DNA from: Sipunculus nudus
Taxonomy: Eukaryota > Annelida > Sipuncula > Golfingiida > Sipunculidae
DNA: 64,000 nt
Direction of reading: 5' to 3'
Assembly (NCBI GenBank): GCA_026874595.1
Contig: CM049307.1
Span: 35,570,862 to 35,634,861 of the forward strand
Position 1 is the stretch's first letter. The number at the start of each line of letters is the position of its first letter. Below, piece by piece: positions 49,855-63,073 of this stretch. The notes under the pieces are model-generated. The model made no database searches, had not been told where the DNA came from, and saw only the letters and a list, made by a program, of their open reading frames with translations. The translations under genes and the position numbers were made by a program.

Positions 49855-49900
49855 GTATAAAAGAAGGGACCCATGGGTCACGTCGCTCAGCTGAATATTT
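49855..49900 (-). repeat. 3' end remnant of family C
   Basis: Contains the perfect 16-bp palindrome gggacccatgggtccc-type end (gggacccatgggtcac here) followed by gctcagctgaat, the reverse complement of the 3' end at 52663-52690. Confidence 0.55.
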
Positions 49901-50735
49901 TGAAAATTTAAGCATATGCAAAATATACTTATTTCTTCCGGTTTTTCTTGTATATTAGCATTTGATAAGCAATAAGAAAAAAAGGCCCTGCTAAGGTGAA
50001 ACCCTGTAAATAGCAGAATAATGGACACAAGATGAAGATTAATAATAAACATTAATTCATCAACTTAAATAAAATGCTGTAAAAAATTCAAATAAGCATA
50101 CACAAAATTTAATAAGCATGTTAAAACAAGCCAATTAGGTAGTATTTGTACTGTGTAATAAAAGAAACTTTTAAACCAGTTAATGTGATGCAATAGGGAA
50201 AATAATGAGCCAAAGTGTTATATGAAATGATACATTTTATAAACGAAGAAAATGTGAATTTAATTAAGTTTTCAATAGTTAAATATATGGCCATATGAGC
50301 AAAAAATTAATATCACAAAGTTTGCCTCGTATATCTGATTAACTAAATTTAACTGTGTTATTCATATCAAGGCCCAGCCAACTTTAAAGGATATGAATGA
50401 AATGCTACAAAGTATATATCTTATTAAATCTTTACATGTCAATGAGCACTTACGTTAGATCCTAATATTTTATCACATTTGAATATCAGGATTCATATCT
50501 TGAAAATTAATCTGTTTAAAAAGAAAACAAAAATTGTTCAAGCTTCAACAACAATATTAATATAACATTGAATTATAAGATTCATCTTGTTAATTAGGCC
50601 TGTGTATAGTGAATGATTGGGTGGGGGAGGAGTACGTCTCTCTTTAGCTGGTTGTAAAAAAAAATAGAAATTATAAGATTCATCTTGTTTATTGTACAGG
50701 TCTGTCAATAGAATGGGGTGGAGGGAGGGAAGGGG

Positions 50736-50768
<33 letters not shown>

Positions 50769-51235
50769 TGGTTCTCTATGGTAGAGAGCCTGACCCAGAT
50801 CACCCAGAGAGAGCTGGCCAGGAGTGAAGACGTTACATAACACCCTGGGGAGCTGAGAGCTGGCTCTGAGTGCACTGCATACCAATGGCTTTATGTAAAC
50901 AATACTTGACATGGTGCTTAAAAACTGAATAAAAAATCTACAGATTTTGATCAATTGGTTTCAAATTTCAGATTTTAACAGAAGAAATGCTTATGTGAAC
51001 ATACTGTGAAAATGAAATCCACAGCCCTTACAGGAAAAAAAACCCCCTGCAATCGTCAAATGTGGACAAAATTTAAGGTTCTGATTTTATATTTATGTTA
51101 ATAACTTAAAAAATTGCAAAATTCAGATCTAATTTTGGGTATACAATTGAATCTTGATTAAATAAATTTATATCCCTGAAAAAAGTCTGTAACTTCAACA
51201 ATGCTCAAGTTAAGTGAGTAAATACATTTCCTGAT
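49901..51235. other. Intergenic, no gene seen
   Basis: AT-rich. A short direct repeat 'ttataagattcatcttgtt' occurs at about 50574 and 50672, the second beside a (GA)n tract at 50735-50760. Confidence 0.5.
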
Positions 51236-52692
51236 TTTTAGCTCAGCTGACTGTAAGTCAACTGAGGTATAGGAATGGTGCTTTGTCCGTCGTCCGTCCG
51301 GGCGTCCTGTCGTCCGTTAGCAGGGCACAAATCGTAACTGCGAATACCAAGGGAGGTCAATAAAAATTCTCCTTGGAAAACCTGAAATTAGGTCACTGCG
51401 ACCTATATATTCCGATTTATGGGGCATTAAAGTACCCCCCAGAATAATAAAAAAATTGATACAAAACCTCCAATATCTTGGTAATTAATGCATGGATTGT
51501 CATGAATCTTGCCTTGAATATTGACCATGACTAGTTTTGTCAGTTCCTGAAAAAGTGCTGGCGCCACCTGTATTTTTTTTTATGTAAATGAACATTTTTC
51601 TATTTTTTATACTATAAAATGACAACAATCATGTCAGTTTCTCAGCTGTGATTACATCTAGTGTCCCAAAAACTGGTGTATTTATTTATCACAAGTGGAT
51701 GCCTTAAAGTAATCAACCAGTCTGTCTGTCTGTTTGTCTAGCTGTCAGTCAATCCGTCAATCCACACAATTTTTTTTTCTAGATGATAACTCCAGGTTGG
51801 ATTGACACATGGATTTCAAACTTGACTTTAATATGGCCCCAACTAAAGCAAGAACCCATATGATTTTTGGGTCATGTGGTCAAAGGTCAAGGTCACAGGA
51901 ATCACTTAATTAAAAAGATTATGGCTGCTTTTAAAGCCAAGCTTTTCATCCCAAACTTTCCAACTTGCGCATTTAGCTGACTTGCCAGTATGGGGAGAGC
52001 ATAAATGAATTTGGAGTCACAAAGTCAAAGGTCAAGGTCACAGGGGCCATCTGTTTACAAATAAGTTTCCAGAAGATAACTCTAGTTTAGTTTGACATAT
52101 TGGTTTTAAACTTAACTTATATATGGCTCACCACTAAAGTAAGAACCGTGTCGATTTTGGTGCCAAGAGGTCAAAGTCAAAGGACCCATTTCTTTAAAAA
52201 GAATGTGTATGCAATTCAAGCCAAACTTTTCATCCTTCAAGATATTGCTAACCTGTCAATAGGGGAAGATTCTATTCAATTTTGGGGTCATAGAGTCATA
52301 GGTCAAGGTCAGAGGGCCCATCCATTCACAAATTTGATAATGGATGATAATTCTGCTTTGGATAGACAGATTGGCTTCAAACATGATTTATTAATGACCT
52401 ACCACTTGAGTAAATTCATTTTAATTTTCAGGGTTCAGAGATCAAAGTTGAAGTTTACAGTAGCCACGTCTTTAAAAAGATTGTGGATAAACTTTAAATC
52501 AAACTTTTCATCCCAAACATTCCTTCTATCACACATGGCTTAATTGTCCAGGTTAGGGAATCTGTAGATTTTGAGGTTACCTGGTCAAAGGTCAAGGTCA
52601 CTTTTTAAAAGATTGTTAAAATAATCTAAATGCTGCAAGTTCAAGTCCTTATAGACAAATTCAGCTGAGCGTCGAAACCCATGGGTCCCTAG
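51236..52692 (+). mobile_element. Family C non-autonomous element, full-length copy
   Basis: Starts ttagctcagctgac with a (cgtc)-rich stretch (gtccgtcgtccgtccgggcg), and ends attcagctgagcgtcg, then acccatgggt and ccCTAGTT (52689). The 5' agctcagctga and 3' tcagctgagc are inverted. It contains one aggtcactgcgacct (51390-51404) and one ctggcgccacctg. At least three diverged internal units near 51.85-52.6 kb carry 'ggtcaaaggtcaaggtcac' type words. No coding capacity; ORFs are short. Confidence 0.7.
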
Positions 52693-53082
52693 TTTTTTAT
52701 TATGTTCGGGTCCATAACTTAAAAAAAATACGCAATACTGGCCTAATTTCAGGCATGTACATAGCAAATGTATACAGGAATATGTATATTAAATATGACC
52801 AAAGTCAGATCAGTAGTTTTGATATTAGGCAGTCTTGAAGTGAACCATGGGTTTTTAATGGAAAATTGAAGTTTTCCCCTATAATATCTCAAACGAACGA
52901 AGACCTACTGACCCAAGTTTTCGGTATGGTAGGCGATTTTGGGGACATCTAATTACATGTATATGCCAAATTTTTTATTTAAAGGTCCAACGGTTTCAAA
53001 ACATGCCCTGTTAACGGACGGACGGACGACGGAGAACGGACCATGACTATAGCTCAGATGACTTATACTCAGCTAACGAGTT
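52693..53082 (-). repeat. Family C-related element, reverse orientation
   Basis: Read on the minus strand it begins gttagctgagtataag (53082), then gtccgtcgtccgtccgtccg and gttaacagggc, the same order as the 5' end at 51236. It runs up to the 3' end of that element, so the two are tail to tail. Confidence 0.55.
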
Positions 53083-53298
53083 ATCTTTAAATGTTTCAAC
53101 GTTTAGCATTGGTAAAAAATAGTTAAATCTTGTTCGTACATCGTGTGCGTAATGTTGACCTGGACATGTATTAAGAAAGTGAATATGTCGCCTCAACTGT
53201 GTATACATATACTTATACATATACATGCGTGCAAAAAATAACTGTGCTGTATTTATTGGGTATATAGGTTGACCTGGAGAAGTATTAAGTGGTACATT

Positions 53299-53425
53299 GT
53301 AGAGGTGCGGACCGGACCATCCCCGGTGGTCTGGTCCAACCCATAAGCAGTCCGGTCCTGGTCAGGTCCAACTGTAGACGGTCCGGTCCAGCAGGTGGAC
53401 CAGTCAAAGCGGTCCGGGCCATTTA
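53299..53425. repeat. Cluster of GGTCCGGTCC / GGACCGGACC words
   Basis: Six or more occurrences of ggaccgg, ccggtcc or close variants in about 120 bp, beginning tagaggtgcggaccggacc. The TAGAGGTG start resembles a hAT-type terminus (inference). A right-hand end was not located. Confidence 0.45.
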
Positions 53426-53749
53426 TTAAAAATTAGAAATAAATTAAACTTGCATTTTTTATTCTGCTTTTATTCTACACAATTTTTCATTACATAGATT
53501 TTTTTCAAATATTTATCAAAACCGAATAAAACATACACAGCTAAACGTGAGCAAAACGTACTAATAAACATAATAACATAATCTGTACGTGAATCGCAAG
53601 ACATTGGTACACTTTTTCAATGATGAATTTAAGATCGCAATCGTTGTAAATAATTATTTGACAACAGCGGAGTATTTTGTGTAACTGCATATGATTTAAA
53701 TGGTGGTTTGATTATTAACCAAATTGTGCAAGGTGGGGCGAGTTGATTC

Positions 53750-53816
53750 ATCAGGGGCGTAGCCAGGGAGGCCGCTGGGACCATGCCCCCCCCCCCACCC
53801 CCACCCCCACCCCAGG
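53750..53816. repeat. Possible transposon terminus with C-run
   Basis: Starts caggggcgtagccaggg, a form typical of hAT-like termini, followed by a C-run and (CCCCCA)n. A partner end was not found. Confidence 0.35.
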
Positions 53817-53942
53817 TTGCATCCAGTACTCTCCGTATTCCCAGAATTTCACTTAGTCTAATAATGATTAAATTTTCTAATACACGATCAAAGACGTAGT
53901 CGTAAAATGTCTGACGAAACTTGATTCCTCTATATTTGTATA

Positions 53943-53948
<6 letters not shown>

Positions 53949-53993
<45 letters not shown>
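53949..53993. repeat. (TA)n microsatellite
   Basis: About 22 TA units. Confidence 0.9.
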
Positions 53994-53999
<6 letters not shown>

Positions 54000-56783
54000 A
54001 CATAATTTCTTTTGTCACGCCTCTGTGCATTGACTTATGTTCGACGTAATTGTTATTAAGTCGAAAAATCAATATTCTGTATCTTAATACAAAAATCAAT
54101 CCCGGCCCTCGTATATATATCTAGAGAAACGAAATTTCTAGGCGATCCACGCACGGGTTATTTCGATATTATGTTAGGGTTCTATTTTCTATTGAGTAAA
54201 AAAATATCATAAGAACCATACTGTAATTTTTTGTATTATATTTGTATTGCATTTTCCCCTCGAATAAACGCACGTCCAGTAACTCTAAAACACGTAAATC
54301 AATCGGGTTATATACGAGACTTTTATGTTATGCAAGGGTATATGTGTGTGTGTGTGTGTTTATGTATGAGTGTATGTATGTGTACGTGTGTGTGCTTGTG
54401 CCTAATATGAGGGAATTCATACAGTAAAAAAATATTTGCGAGCCTTTTTCATACCCGGACTTGGCTTACGCTATATGAATGTTTACCTTGGGTGTAGGAC
54501 ATTATGCCAGCCGGGGCACTCATGTTATGACTTGTACCACTTGCAAGTTATTACAGCTACAAGAAATGATTATATATGTATATATATATATATCCACGGT
54601 ATTTGTACCTGTATGTATGCACGTACCGAACCTGGAACGACACAGCCACACACTCGCCTAGATTTAAACCCCGAGAATTGGTTTAGTGACAAGAAGTCGT
54701 TATCTTCTGGTAAAGACCATTCACCTGTGCGCCTGGATAATTATCTTGTTCCAATCCGTATTTGAGGTACGGTTTGTGGTACGATATGTATTGTATAAAT
54801 GTGGCCCATTCTGTATGTGTAATAAATGACGTAGATCTGCAATAAATATACACGTGCAAAAGCATAACCTTTTGACTTTATCACCACTCGGCATAAAATA
54901 AACCCATGATGACACCTACCTGCCAGTAAATGTATATAAATACTTCAGCCTACCTGTCCTTAATCAATCTGGCCAGGTGTACGGGTAAGGTGAACCAACC
55001 AAAGCACCAGGTATACGCTGTTTACATATGTAGTCAGGCCTGGCGCAGGGTGTCTTGTATACTAGTTTACCTTAAGCCTGAAGGTGAGCTCGGCTTTTTA
55101 GATAACTATGTTTATTCCTTACTTCCGTCCGTTAGTAGCTTACTTTGAGACCGCTGAATTATCTGCAATATTTTCAACAAAAATAACTACAGCAGTAGAC
55201 AATTGACGCATTACCTGGTCGCCGATCAGCCGACACTGGTGAAGCTACTGGGTTGTGCAGATGAGATAAGACGGGTTACTGCTGAATATAGAACTGCTTG
55301 TGCTGTTACTTTTCCCGATGCTGTGTTCCGCAGCATCAGTCGTGCTGGTTCCCAGCCATCGCACCTGGCGGTCTGCTTTAGCTTTACTTCCCCGGGCAAA
55401 GGAAACTCCAGTTATAAATAACCTCAATCTCACACCCCGGACGGTCTGAAACTGGTTCACACCGTTTCATGACGTTCGGCAATTAACGCCAATCTACATG
55501 TGTATTTTGACCTGAGGTTTTAGGAGAGTTTCAGGAAAACGATGGGGTATAGCTTAAGCACCCTTATTTATCTGCGAAGTGTTGTACTGCAATTGTATAC
55601 AGCGATGTAGTTCTCAACCTGTGGTCTATTATACACCTTATCTCTTCATATCTCCTTCTTTAAACGATAACATAAAAACAGGTTAAGCTGCAAAGTTGAT
55701 CTTGAAATAATAAGAACTAGGCATGATTTATCTTGCTATACACGTGGTGATGTAATTGGTGTTTTCGGAACCCTGTAACTTTCACCCCGCACGTGCCTAT
55801 AACCCGTTTTACTTTGTTTTTACTGGGGATTGGTTGTTGCCCTCAACTCGAACACTTGCGCTGTGCTTACTACGATCCGGCAGGGGACTTGTAATAAGTT
55901 TGTACTCCGTCTATACTAACAGAACCTTTGTAAGTATACTGGCGCGTGTAAACAGTAAACATTCCACACCGGGCGAGCAACCCAGAAAATTCTCTCATGT
56001 TGGTACGTGTCCCAGAAAATCTGTTGTAATAATAATAGGGCATTTGCATTATACAATGCTTGGATGTATAAAAACATACAAAAATAATGACGGGTAAATA
56101 AGCACCTTTATATATCGTGACAGCTGCTCCTTTGTTTGTGGAGTTTTTGCGTTTTTATTTAGTTTTTTAACTTCCCATGCATCATGGCGGTTGTAAACGT
56201 GTGAGTTCCCATGGTATTAATTACCCATCATTCCCTTGAAGTGAAAACCGATGACGTGTTCAGCTAACCTGTGCACTGAAAATAACATAGTTAACAGTTG
56301 TACAAGAACAACTGCATAAATCATCGTAAAGTGTATATAAATTCAGCAAAATAAACTCAAGTTATATTTCCATGTGCGAGTACATATGCGTGATCTGACA
56401 GGTGCATATTTAGTTCTTCATTGAATCGAGCAGATCTCCCTAAAAAAAGATGATGGAGTGACGTCATTTTACCCCGAATCCCCGAGTTTACGCAGACCCT
56501 ATGCGTGAAAATCGCTCATGTGGCGAGTTTCACGCATATACGGACATACGCTGACGGACACATGAAAACACCCCAGTTACAAAATCGTATAAGCGAATTT
56601 TCACGCATATACTCGCTTAACGCGCATATATATATATATATATAAACATAGTATTATATGCATATATGTCACATGATCCCATTTAGTTCCCCTGCAACAT
56701 TAAAAAATAATATATTAAAATAATAGACTGAAGTAGCAAATAGCTTGCGTATTAACGATTACATCGCCATCAACGGTAATAAT

Positions 56784-56861
<78 letters not shown>

Positions 56862-58489
56862 GAGAATGACGTATGCCGCCTTGTCAACGTACATCTGGTG
56901 ATTTTAACGCATAATTAAGGTATATTTGGAGATGAATTATTGTACACACTGACTTAATGCAAAAGAATAAGGTATGTGTTATAGCAAAGGCTTAATTTAC
57001 AGTTGCATAAAAATGTAAACATAACAGTTTAGCATTTCTGGATACACTATATATTATTTTTCACTTAATTTCTCTTCCCAATAATGCCGAAATATCTAGT
57101 CCAGACTAGCTGTGATTGGGACAATTTATCTGTATGTAATTTTGCCCTGTGCCAAATCATAATTTAAGACTCTTCAGTTGTATGTTTGCTAGTTGTGCAA
57201 ATACAAAAAAAAACTGGTCTGATATAATGTACTGAGGCTGTATGTTCAGCGACTGCTGTCTCCGCCCAACTGAACTGCATTTTTACCATTACATACCGCG
57301 CTGCCGCCATGATTTGCTATATCAGTTGCAATATAGGCCCATGATCTCTGAGCATACGACTATATTAGGGATTCACTATTCATATTGGACAGTTTAGAGA
57401 GAGAAAAAAAACATGTCACCAGCTGTTTCACATTTCACAATTCTGTGTTTGTTTGCATGCATCTAAAAAGAACGTTTATATAGTAGGGAAAAAGAAACAG
57501 ATTTAACAACCGATAAAATGGTCGTAAGCATGTAAGCAGTAGTATGTTTCAGTAATTTTATGTCAGTTCATTGTCATTGCTATATAATATGACATCTGAA
57601 TAGCACTTCATCCCACAATGGGAACAGGGTCACCCTATATTTTACTCAATTTAACGAGCGTGGCCCGAATTCAGTGAAGCTCTTTAGCCACAGTCCTGCT
57701 GGTCAATGGGCTTCTGGGATAGCACAAAAGCCAAGTATACAGTTACGTACAAGCGTCTTGTTTTGTCCCTACCTAATTACGTTCAATATCAAACGTGTAA
57801 ACACAGCTCCCGCGGCTTTAAGCACAGACACTAGACCAGTAAAAAGCGGCTTCGACTGTTGTAACCAAGATTCTAGAGTTCATAACGACTTCATGTTTGG
57901 ATAAAAGTTCTCCGGGCATGATTTATTAATCAAACGCCGTTTGCAATTTTTACCTGCGATGGCATCCTCTTGTCATTGATGGGGTTGCTCTGACGCTGTC
58001 AAAGATTTATTTTTGCACCACGGGGTCCTGATTTGGCAAAGGTGGCAGTTCTACCGTTGGTTTACATGTACCTGTTATGTCCAAAGTAAGCTGTCAAGAG
58101 ATTTTTATTAAAGCAAACAAAAGACACACTTGCTTTTTTATTAAAATCCTGTTCCATACAACTGAAGCAAAGAAAGGAAAAAAATAATAATGAGACTATA
58201 CGCACAAACGATGTTCACTTGCCTCCTGAATGTACAGTCTGTATATATGACGACGGTTATGATGATGAAAACGTACAGACGGCAAAACAGGATAAAGGCC
58301 TAATGAATGAATGATTTGAATACTTTAACTAGTATACTACTACCATTACTACTCTTACTAGAAATACTACTACTTATAACATTAATAAAACCAACAACAG
58401 CAACACTAATAATAATAATTATTATTAATAATATTTTATAAATATGATAATTATTATTATCATTATCATCATCATTATTGCCTGTGTCA
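53994..58489. other. Intergenic, no gene seen
   Basis: Open frames of 60-113 residues occur here but none has a recognisable domain or good splice partners. Contains a (GT)n-like tract at about 54342-54395, TA tracts at 56627-56643 and 56784-56859, and an (AAT)-rich stretch at about 58405-58480. Confidence 0.4.
56784..56859. repeat. (TA)n microsatellite
   Basis: About 37 TA units with one interruption. Confidence 0.9.
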
Positions 58490-58778
58490 CGAGGGTATGC
58501 GTTCATCCCCATTCGTTTGGGTTTTTTTGTGCGTGATTGTTCACAATATTACTCGCGCAATTATGAAAAGAAATCATCATGAAATTATCAGGGCGTTTTT
58601 TTTTAATGGCTCGATGAAGAACGTCATCAAGGAATATTCCAAAATGTTAAGTCAATTATGCGCGAATTAACCTGGGAATATGGGCCGAATAAGTGAATGC
58701 AAACACGGATTGGAGAGCATGCTACAACAGTAACCTTCCACCTGCGGAGGCTTGCATTCAGTAGAATGCACATTACTA
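58490..58778 (+). mobile_element. Family D element (HINE-like), copy 3, best preserved 3' end
   Basis: Starts near 'gagggtatgcgttcatcccc'. The 3' end reads cggaggct, hairpin tgcattc-agta-gaatgca (about 58752-58769), catta and CTAGTT (58775-58780). Internal words match the copies at 5.81 and 20.40 kb. Confidence 0.65.
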
Positions 58779-58840
58779 GTTATTATATTATTTTTTTTTA
58801 TTATTATTACAGACAAACATAGATAACTGAAAACAACCAT

Positions 58841-58844
<4 letters not shown>

Positions 58845-58900
<56 letters not shown>
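58845..58900. repeat. (GA)n microsatellite
   Basis: About 27 GA units; the serine/leucine ORF across it is an artefact. Confidence 0.9.
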
Positions 58901-58901
<1 letters not shown>

Positions 58902-61434
58902 AGAGAGTCTGAGAGAGAGGGGAAGGATATTTCTCGAGTTTGTTAACGTCTGTAGTCTATTTGTGATAAATTTAAACACCATTAACCTGAAGGTGGTGGG
59001 CGGAATCTGCCTCGGGGCTGGGTAAACACCGGTAATGATCGCCATCCAGGCGTGGACTGTATGCAGGTCACGTACGTTCGTGCAGGCAGAAGGCCTCTTC
59101 CAAGGTAACACGCGCAAACAGGTTCTCATTACCGTGCGACGGTACCAGTATGCGTACCTCTTTTTGAGGATTACAACGAATATTAACAGTGAATTTTATC
59201 GATTTTTTTTAGATGATGGATACCGGTGATAGAAAGAACTCAGTGTGTTAAGGTTGATCTGAATCAAGAATCTTAAAGGTTAGCTGAATAGTCAGTTATG
59301 TTGAGAAGGGGCGTTCGCCTACATGGTTCAAATTTATTAATTTTATTCTATTTTATTTTTCATTTTCAAACACGTTTTACCAGGATAGCCCATTCAGCTC
59401 ATTTGCTGTTTTTCAATAGGGTCCTGGGTAAAGTTTGTTACACATAAATTAATAAAATATACATCATACAGATTAGACATGACATATACATATTCCAGTA
59501 TACAATGTAAATGATTAAAAAATGCTATGCTGTTAGACACGTTTCTTAACCGTTTACAAATTTTATAAACTAATTTAATATAAACAAGAAATTTAAGCAG
59601 GAACCTCAGTTACCTCACCGATAAAGCTTATGTATTTTTGTTAATTTGAATCATTTGAGATATACGAAAATACTGGGGCCGAAAATTTAGTGTCGATCGC
59701 CGCCGACAGATGGGGTGTGGTGGGTAAGGTCTATTAGACCTGCACAGGTACAGAAATTTATTCCTCAGACCATATAGTCTGGTGACTTAACAGAATTATC
59801 GTTAAACGCCGGATAAAAGCATCAAATTGGGTATGAAGTATCTTTAGGTCAATCCTGATCAGTTTAGAGGGGCAGACCAGCCGATCTCAGTCTCTTATTC
59901 TATCAGCAGGCCCGAGTAAAAAATAACACGATTTTATGGAAAATATCACACGTTTACAACAATAAACTGAATGTGGTAAAATCGCCTGAACCTAAAACTT
60001 ACTTTAATTGATGAATATACATATAACGAACACAATTTTGAAATATCTTAAACAGTTATTGCAGAAAATGTGACGAAAATCATGTTAAAGTATGAATTTA
60101 GCTTGCTTGAGGTCAAAAGGTCAAGGGCCTCCGAGAGAAATTTTCGAGGCGGTACAAAAGGGTTTCCTTTCCCCATCCCCAATCTTCTTTATTATAACCA
60201 TTCTGGGGTACAGAGTTAAACATCTCTATGAACCTATTCACATATCTTTATAGGTCCCTAAGGAACACTTTCATCATAGGTGGCAGCCTGGCATTCATTT
60301 GGAGTCAACATGGCGCCATCCCATTTATTACCTAATACCTATGTTAGGATATACCTATTTTCCTCATCTGTAACGCAACAGCAATTTTCGGCTTAGTAAT
60401 ATATACTAACACTTTTAGGCAACTGGCTTTCAGAATTATACAAAAGTTATGCTCCTTCTTTTGTTCCGCAAGGGAAAGAATTCCAGTTTAAGTAGTACAA
60501 CTCACTAATTAAGCTTCTTCACCTTTCATATGTTCTTCTTTGATCTTGCTAATTGAATAGTGAACAACAGGGGCTCCAATGGAAATGCACGCACATGGAA
60601 ACGCATAGCCAAATAAATGCCTTGACCACCCGTCCATCACGAAATTATGAGGTAAACAATGACCAAAGGAGCTAAAAATATTCTATATCTGAGGCTTTGG
60701 TTGACAGTCTATTGTCATAAATTTAAGAAATAACTATATTTTCCTATCATCTAAATCTGTATTGTCCATAAGTTCCATTGCCTCTTCGTGTAAGCATGTA
60801 ATATATCACTGCCGTCTTGAGATATGTTGCATATCAAAACCTTTTAAAGGTCACGTCATCCTTTGATGTGAAGCTGTTTAAATGCCCTCATATTCTGAAG
60901 TTAAATTATTAGGGAAGTTAATAAATATTATACCTTTTTGATATACAATAAAATTGCATAATTGTTAAGATGATAATGATTAAAACCATATAAAATATAT
61001 AGGAAATATACTAAAACATATATATATTTTTCTATTAAAACCATCTTTATGAAATCTATGTCTTAAGTATTTACCCTGGTGATTAAAAAGTTAATTGAAT
61101 TGTCCGTACCTTTGATCATAAATGATGATGGCACAAATATATCTCGACCACGATAAATAGTAAATGCGGTAATAAAATGTGCCATGATGCATTATTTATT
61201 TACAATTATCCTACATAATAATTCTCTCATATGGGGAAATCATTGGCTTGTTGCTACAAGCAATTTTTTTTACTTATTTGGAATAATAACACTTCAAGAA
61301 ATTAATAAATTGCAGTAAAATTATCGATGGTAGCAATTTAGATCATGTTTCATCAAGGGCAACGCAAAGCGGCGCATCCCCTCGCACGAGGAATAATTAT
61401 AATGGGTGTATTACACAGTTTGAAAATGAGGAGA
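58901..61434. other. Intergenic, no gene seen
   Basis: AT-rich; no recognisable exon, array or element ends. Confidence 0.4.
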
Positions 61435-62165
61435 GTAGCTCTCTGGCCTTGACCTTTGATCCTGTGACCTCAACCTAAATAGGATTTTTCATCAATAGGT
61501 GATTGAGCCATATGTACAAGATGACAGGTGTTGGTCAAACTTTATGGCTTTAAATGGGCCAACAAGCTTTGTTAAGAGATGGGCTCTGTGGCCGTGACCT
61601 TTGACCCTGTAACCTCAAAATTGATAGGGTTCTTCATCCAGGGGTCGGTGAGCCATATGTGCAAGATGAAAAGTTTTGGTAAAACGGTTTGGCTTTAAAT
61701 AGGTCCACAATCTTTTTCAAGAAGTGGGCTCTGTGCCGTGACCTTTGACCCCGAGATCTGGGAATTAATAGGGTTCTTTATCCATGGGAGGGTGAGCCAT
61801 ATGTGCAAGATGAAAGGTTTTGGTCATAGGGTTAGGCTTTTAATCGGTCAACAAGCTTTTTCTAGGAGTGGGCCTTGTGGCCGTGACCTTTGACCCTGTG
61901 ACCTCAAAATCGATGGGTTTCTTCATCAATCGGTGGGTGAGCCATAGTTGCAGGATGGAAGGTTTTGGTCAACGGTTTGGCTTTAAAATGGATCCAGAAG
62001 CATTCTCAAGAGGCGGGCCCTATTGCCATGACCCTTGACCCCGTGACCTCAAAAATCGATAGGGTTCTTAATCCATTGATTGGTGAGCCTTATTTGCAAA
62101 ATGGAAGGTTTTGGTCAAACGGTGTGGCTTAAAATAGGTCCACAAGCTTTTTTAAGATTTTTTTT
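61435..62165. repeat. Tandem array, five units of about 145 bp
   Basis: Units run 'gtgggctctgtggccgtgac', 'ctttgaccctgtgacctc', 'gatagggttcttcatcca', 'ggtgagccatatgtgcaaga', 'ggttttggtca' and 'ggctttaaa', starting near 61440, 61585, 61730, 61875 and 62018. Each holds a TGACCTTTGACCC-type word. Similar but diverged sequence is at about 26930-27250 inside a family C element. Confidence 0.75.
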
Positions 62166-63070
62166 ACTTTATCCGATATGGCCCAAATTTGACGCTAAGC
62201 CACATGACTAATAAAAGCTATATATACAGATAAATGAAAATTAAGATTTTTTTGCGTTTAATTAATAGAACAATAGAATGTTAACTCATCTATACTTATC
62301 AACATCTATATCACTCATCTATACTCCATCAACATATATATCTAAAATTGAAAACACATTACGAGCTCTTATGAATTTTGAATAATTCGAAGTATATATA
62401 CTTCGTGTTCAAATGCCATTAATGTTCTGCATGGACATTGACATTTAAACACATCATATTTGAAAACGAGAGCCCAAGGACCCATAGCTCACATGTGAGA
62501 TTTTCTGGAAAAAAAAACAGAAACCCTACAGTAACTTATCGAAATATAGTCAATCCACAGAGAATTCGTTTATATGAGGACTTAAAACATGAATTTCCAA
62601 CAATGATGAAATACCTGCTCCGTGGCATAAACCTCCCATGCATGTACAGTTCGTTTTTTTTCTCTATGACTGCTATATATATGCTGAGGATTCACTAATT
62701 TTACCCTTGACACTTTCAAATATTTATTTCAAATTATTGGTGAGAGAATTTCTGATAAATCATATAAAATTCAGTCTGCCCACAAAAAATACCACACTTC
62801 TTTCAGAATCTCTTTCTTTTTCCGCAGAAAGGGGCCCAATCACCTGTTAAGCATGTTGAATTAACACGAAACATAGCTTCTTACCTTTAAAATAAATCTG
62901 TACTTGCCAAAATATAGCCTTGAAATCGTCTGCTTACTCCTGTAAACGAGGGTTAGAAACAGTGGACCGGGTGCGATCACAGGTGTCAATTAATACACAG
63001 CGCGTAGGGCCGTGTGCATCGCGACGTCAAGCTGGACTAGTTTATGAACAGGCAGAAATACCTTACCAAC
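62166..63070. other. Intergenic, no gene seen
   Basis: AT-rich with a small direct repeat 'atctatact...atcaacatata' at about 62288-62345. No exon recognised. Confidence 0.4.
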
Positions 63071-63073
63071 TTG

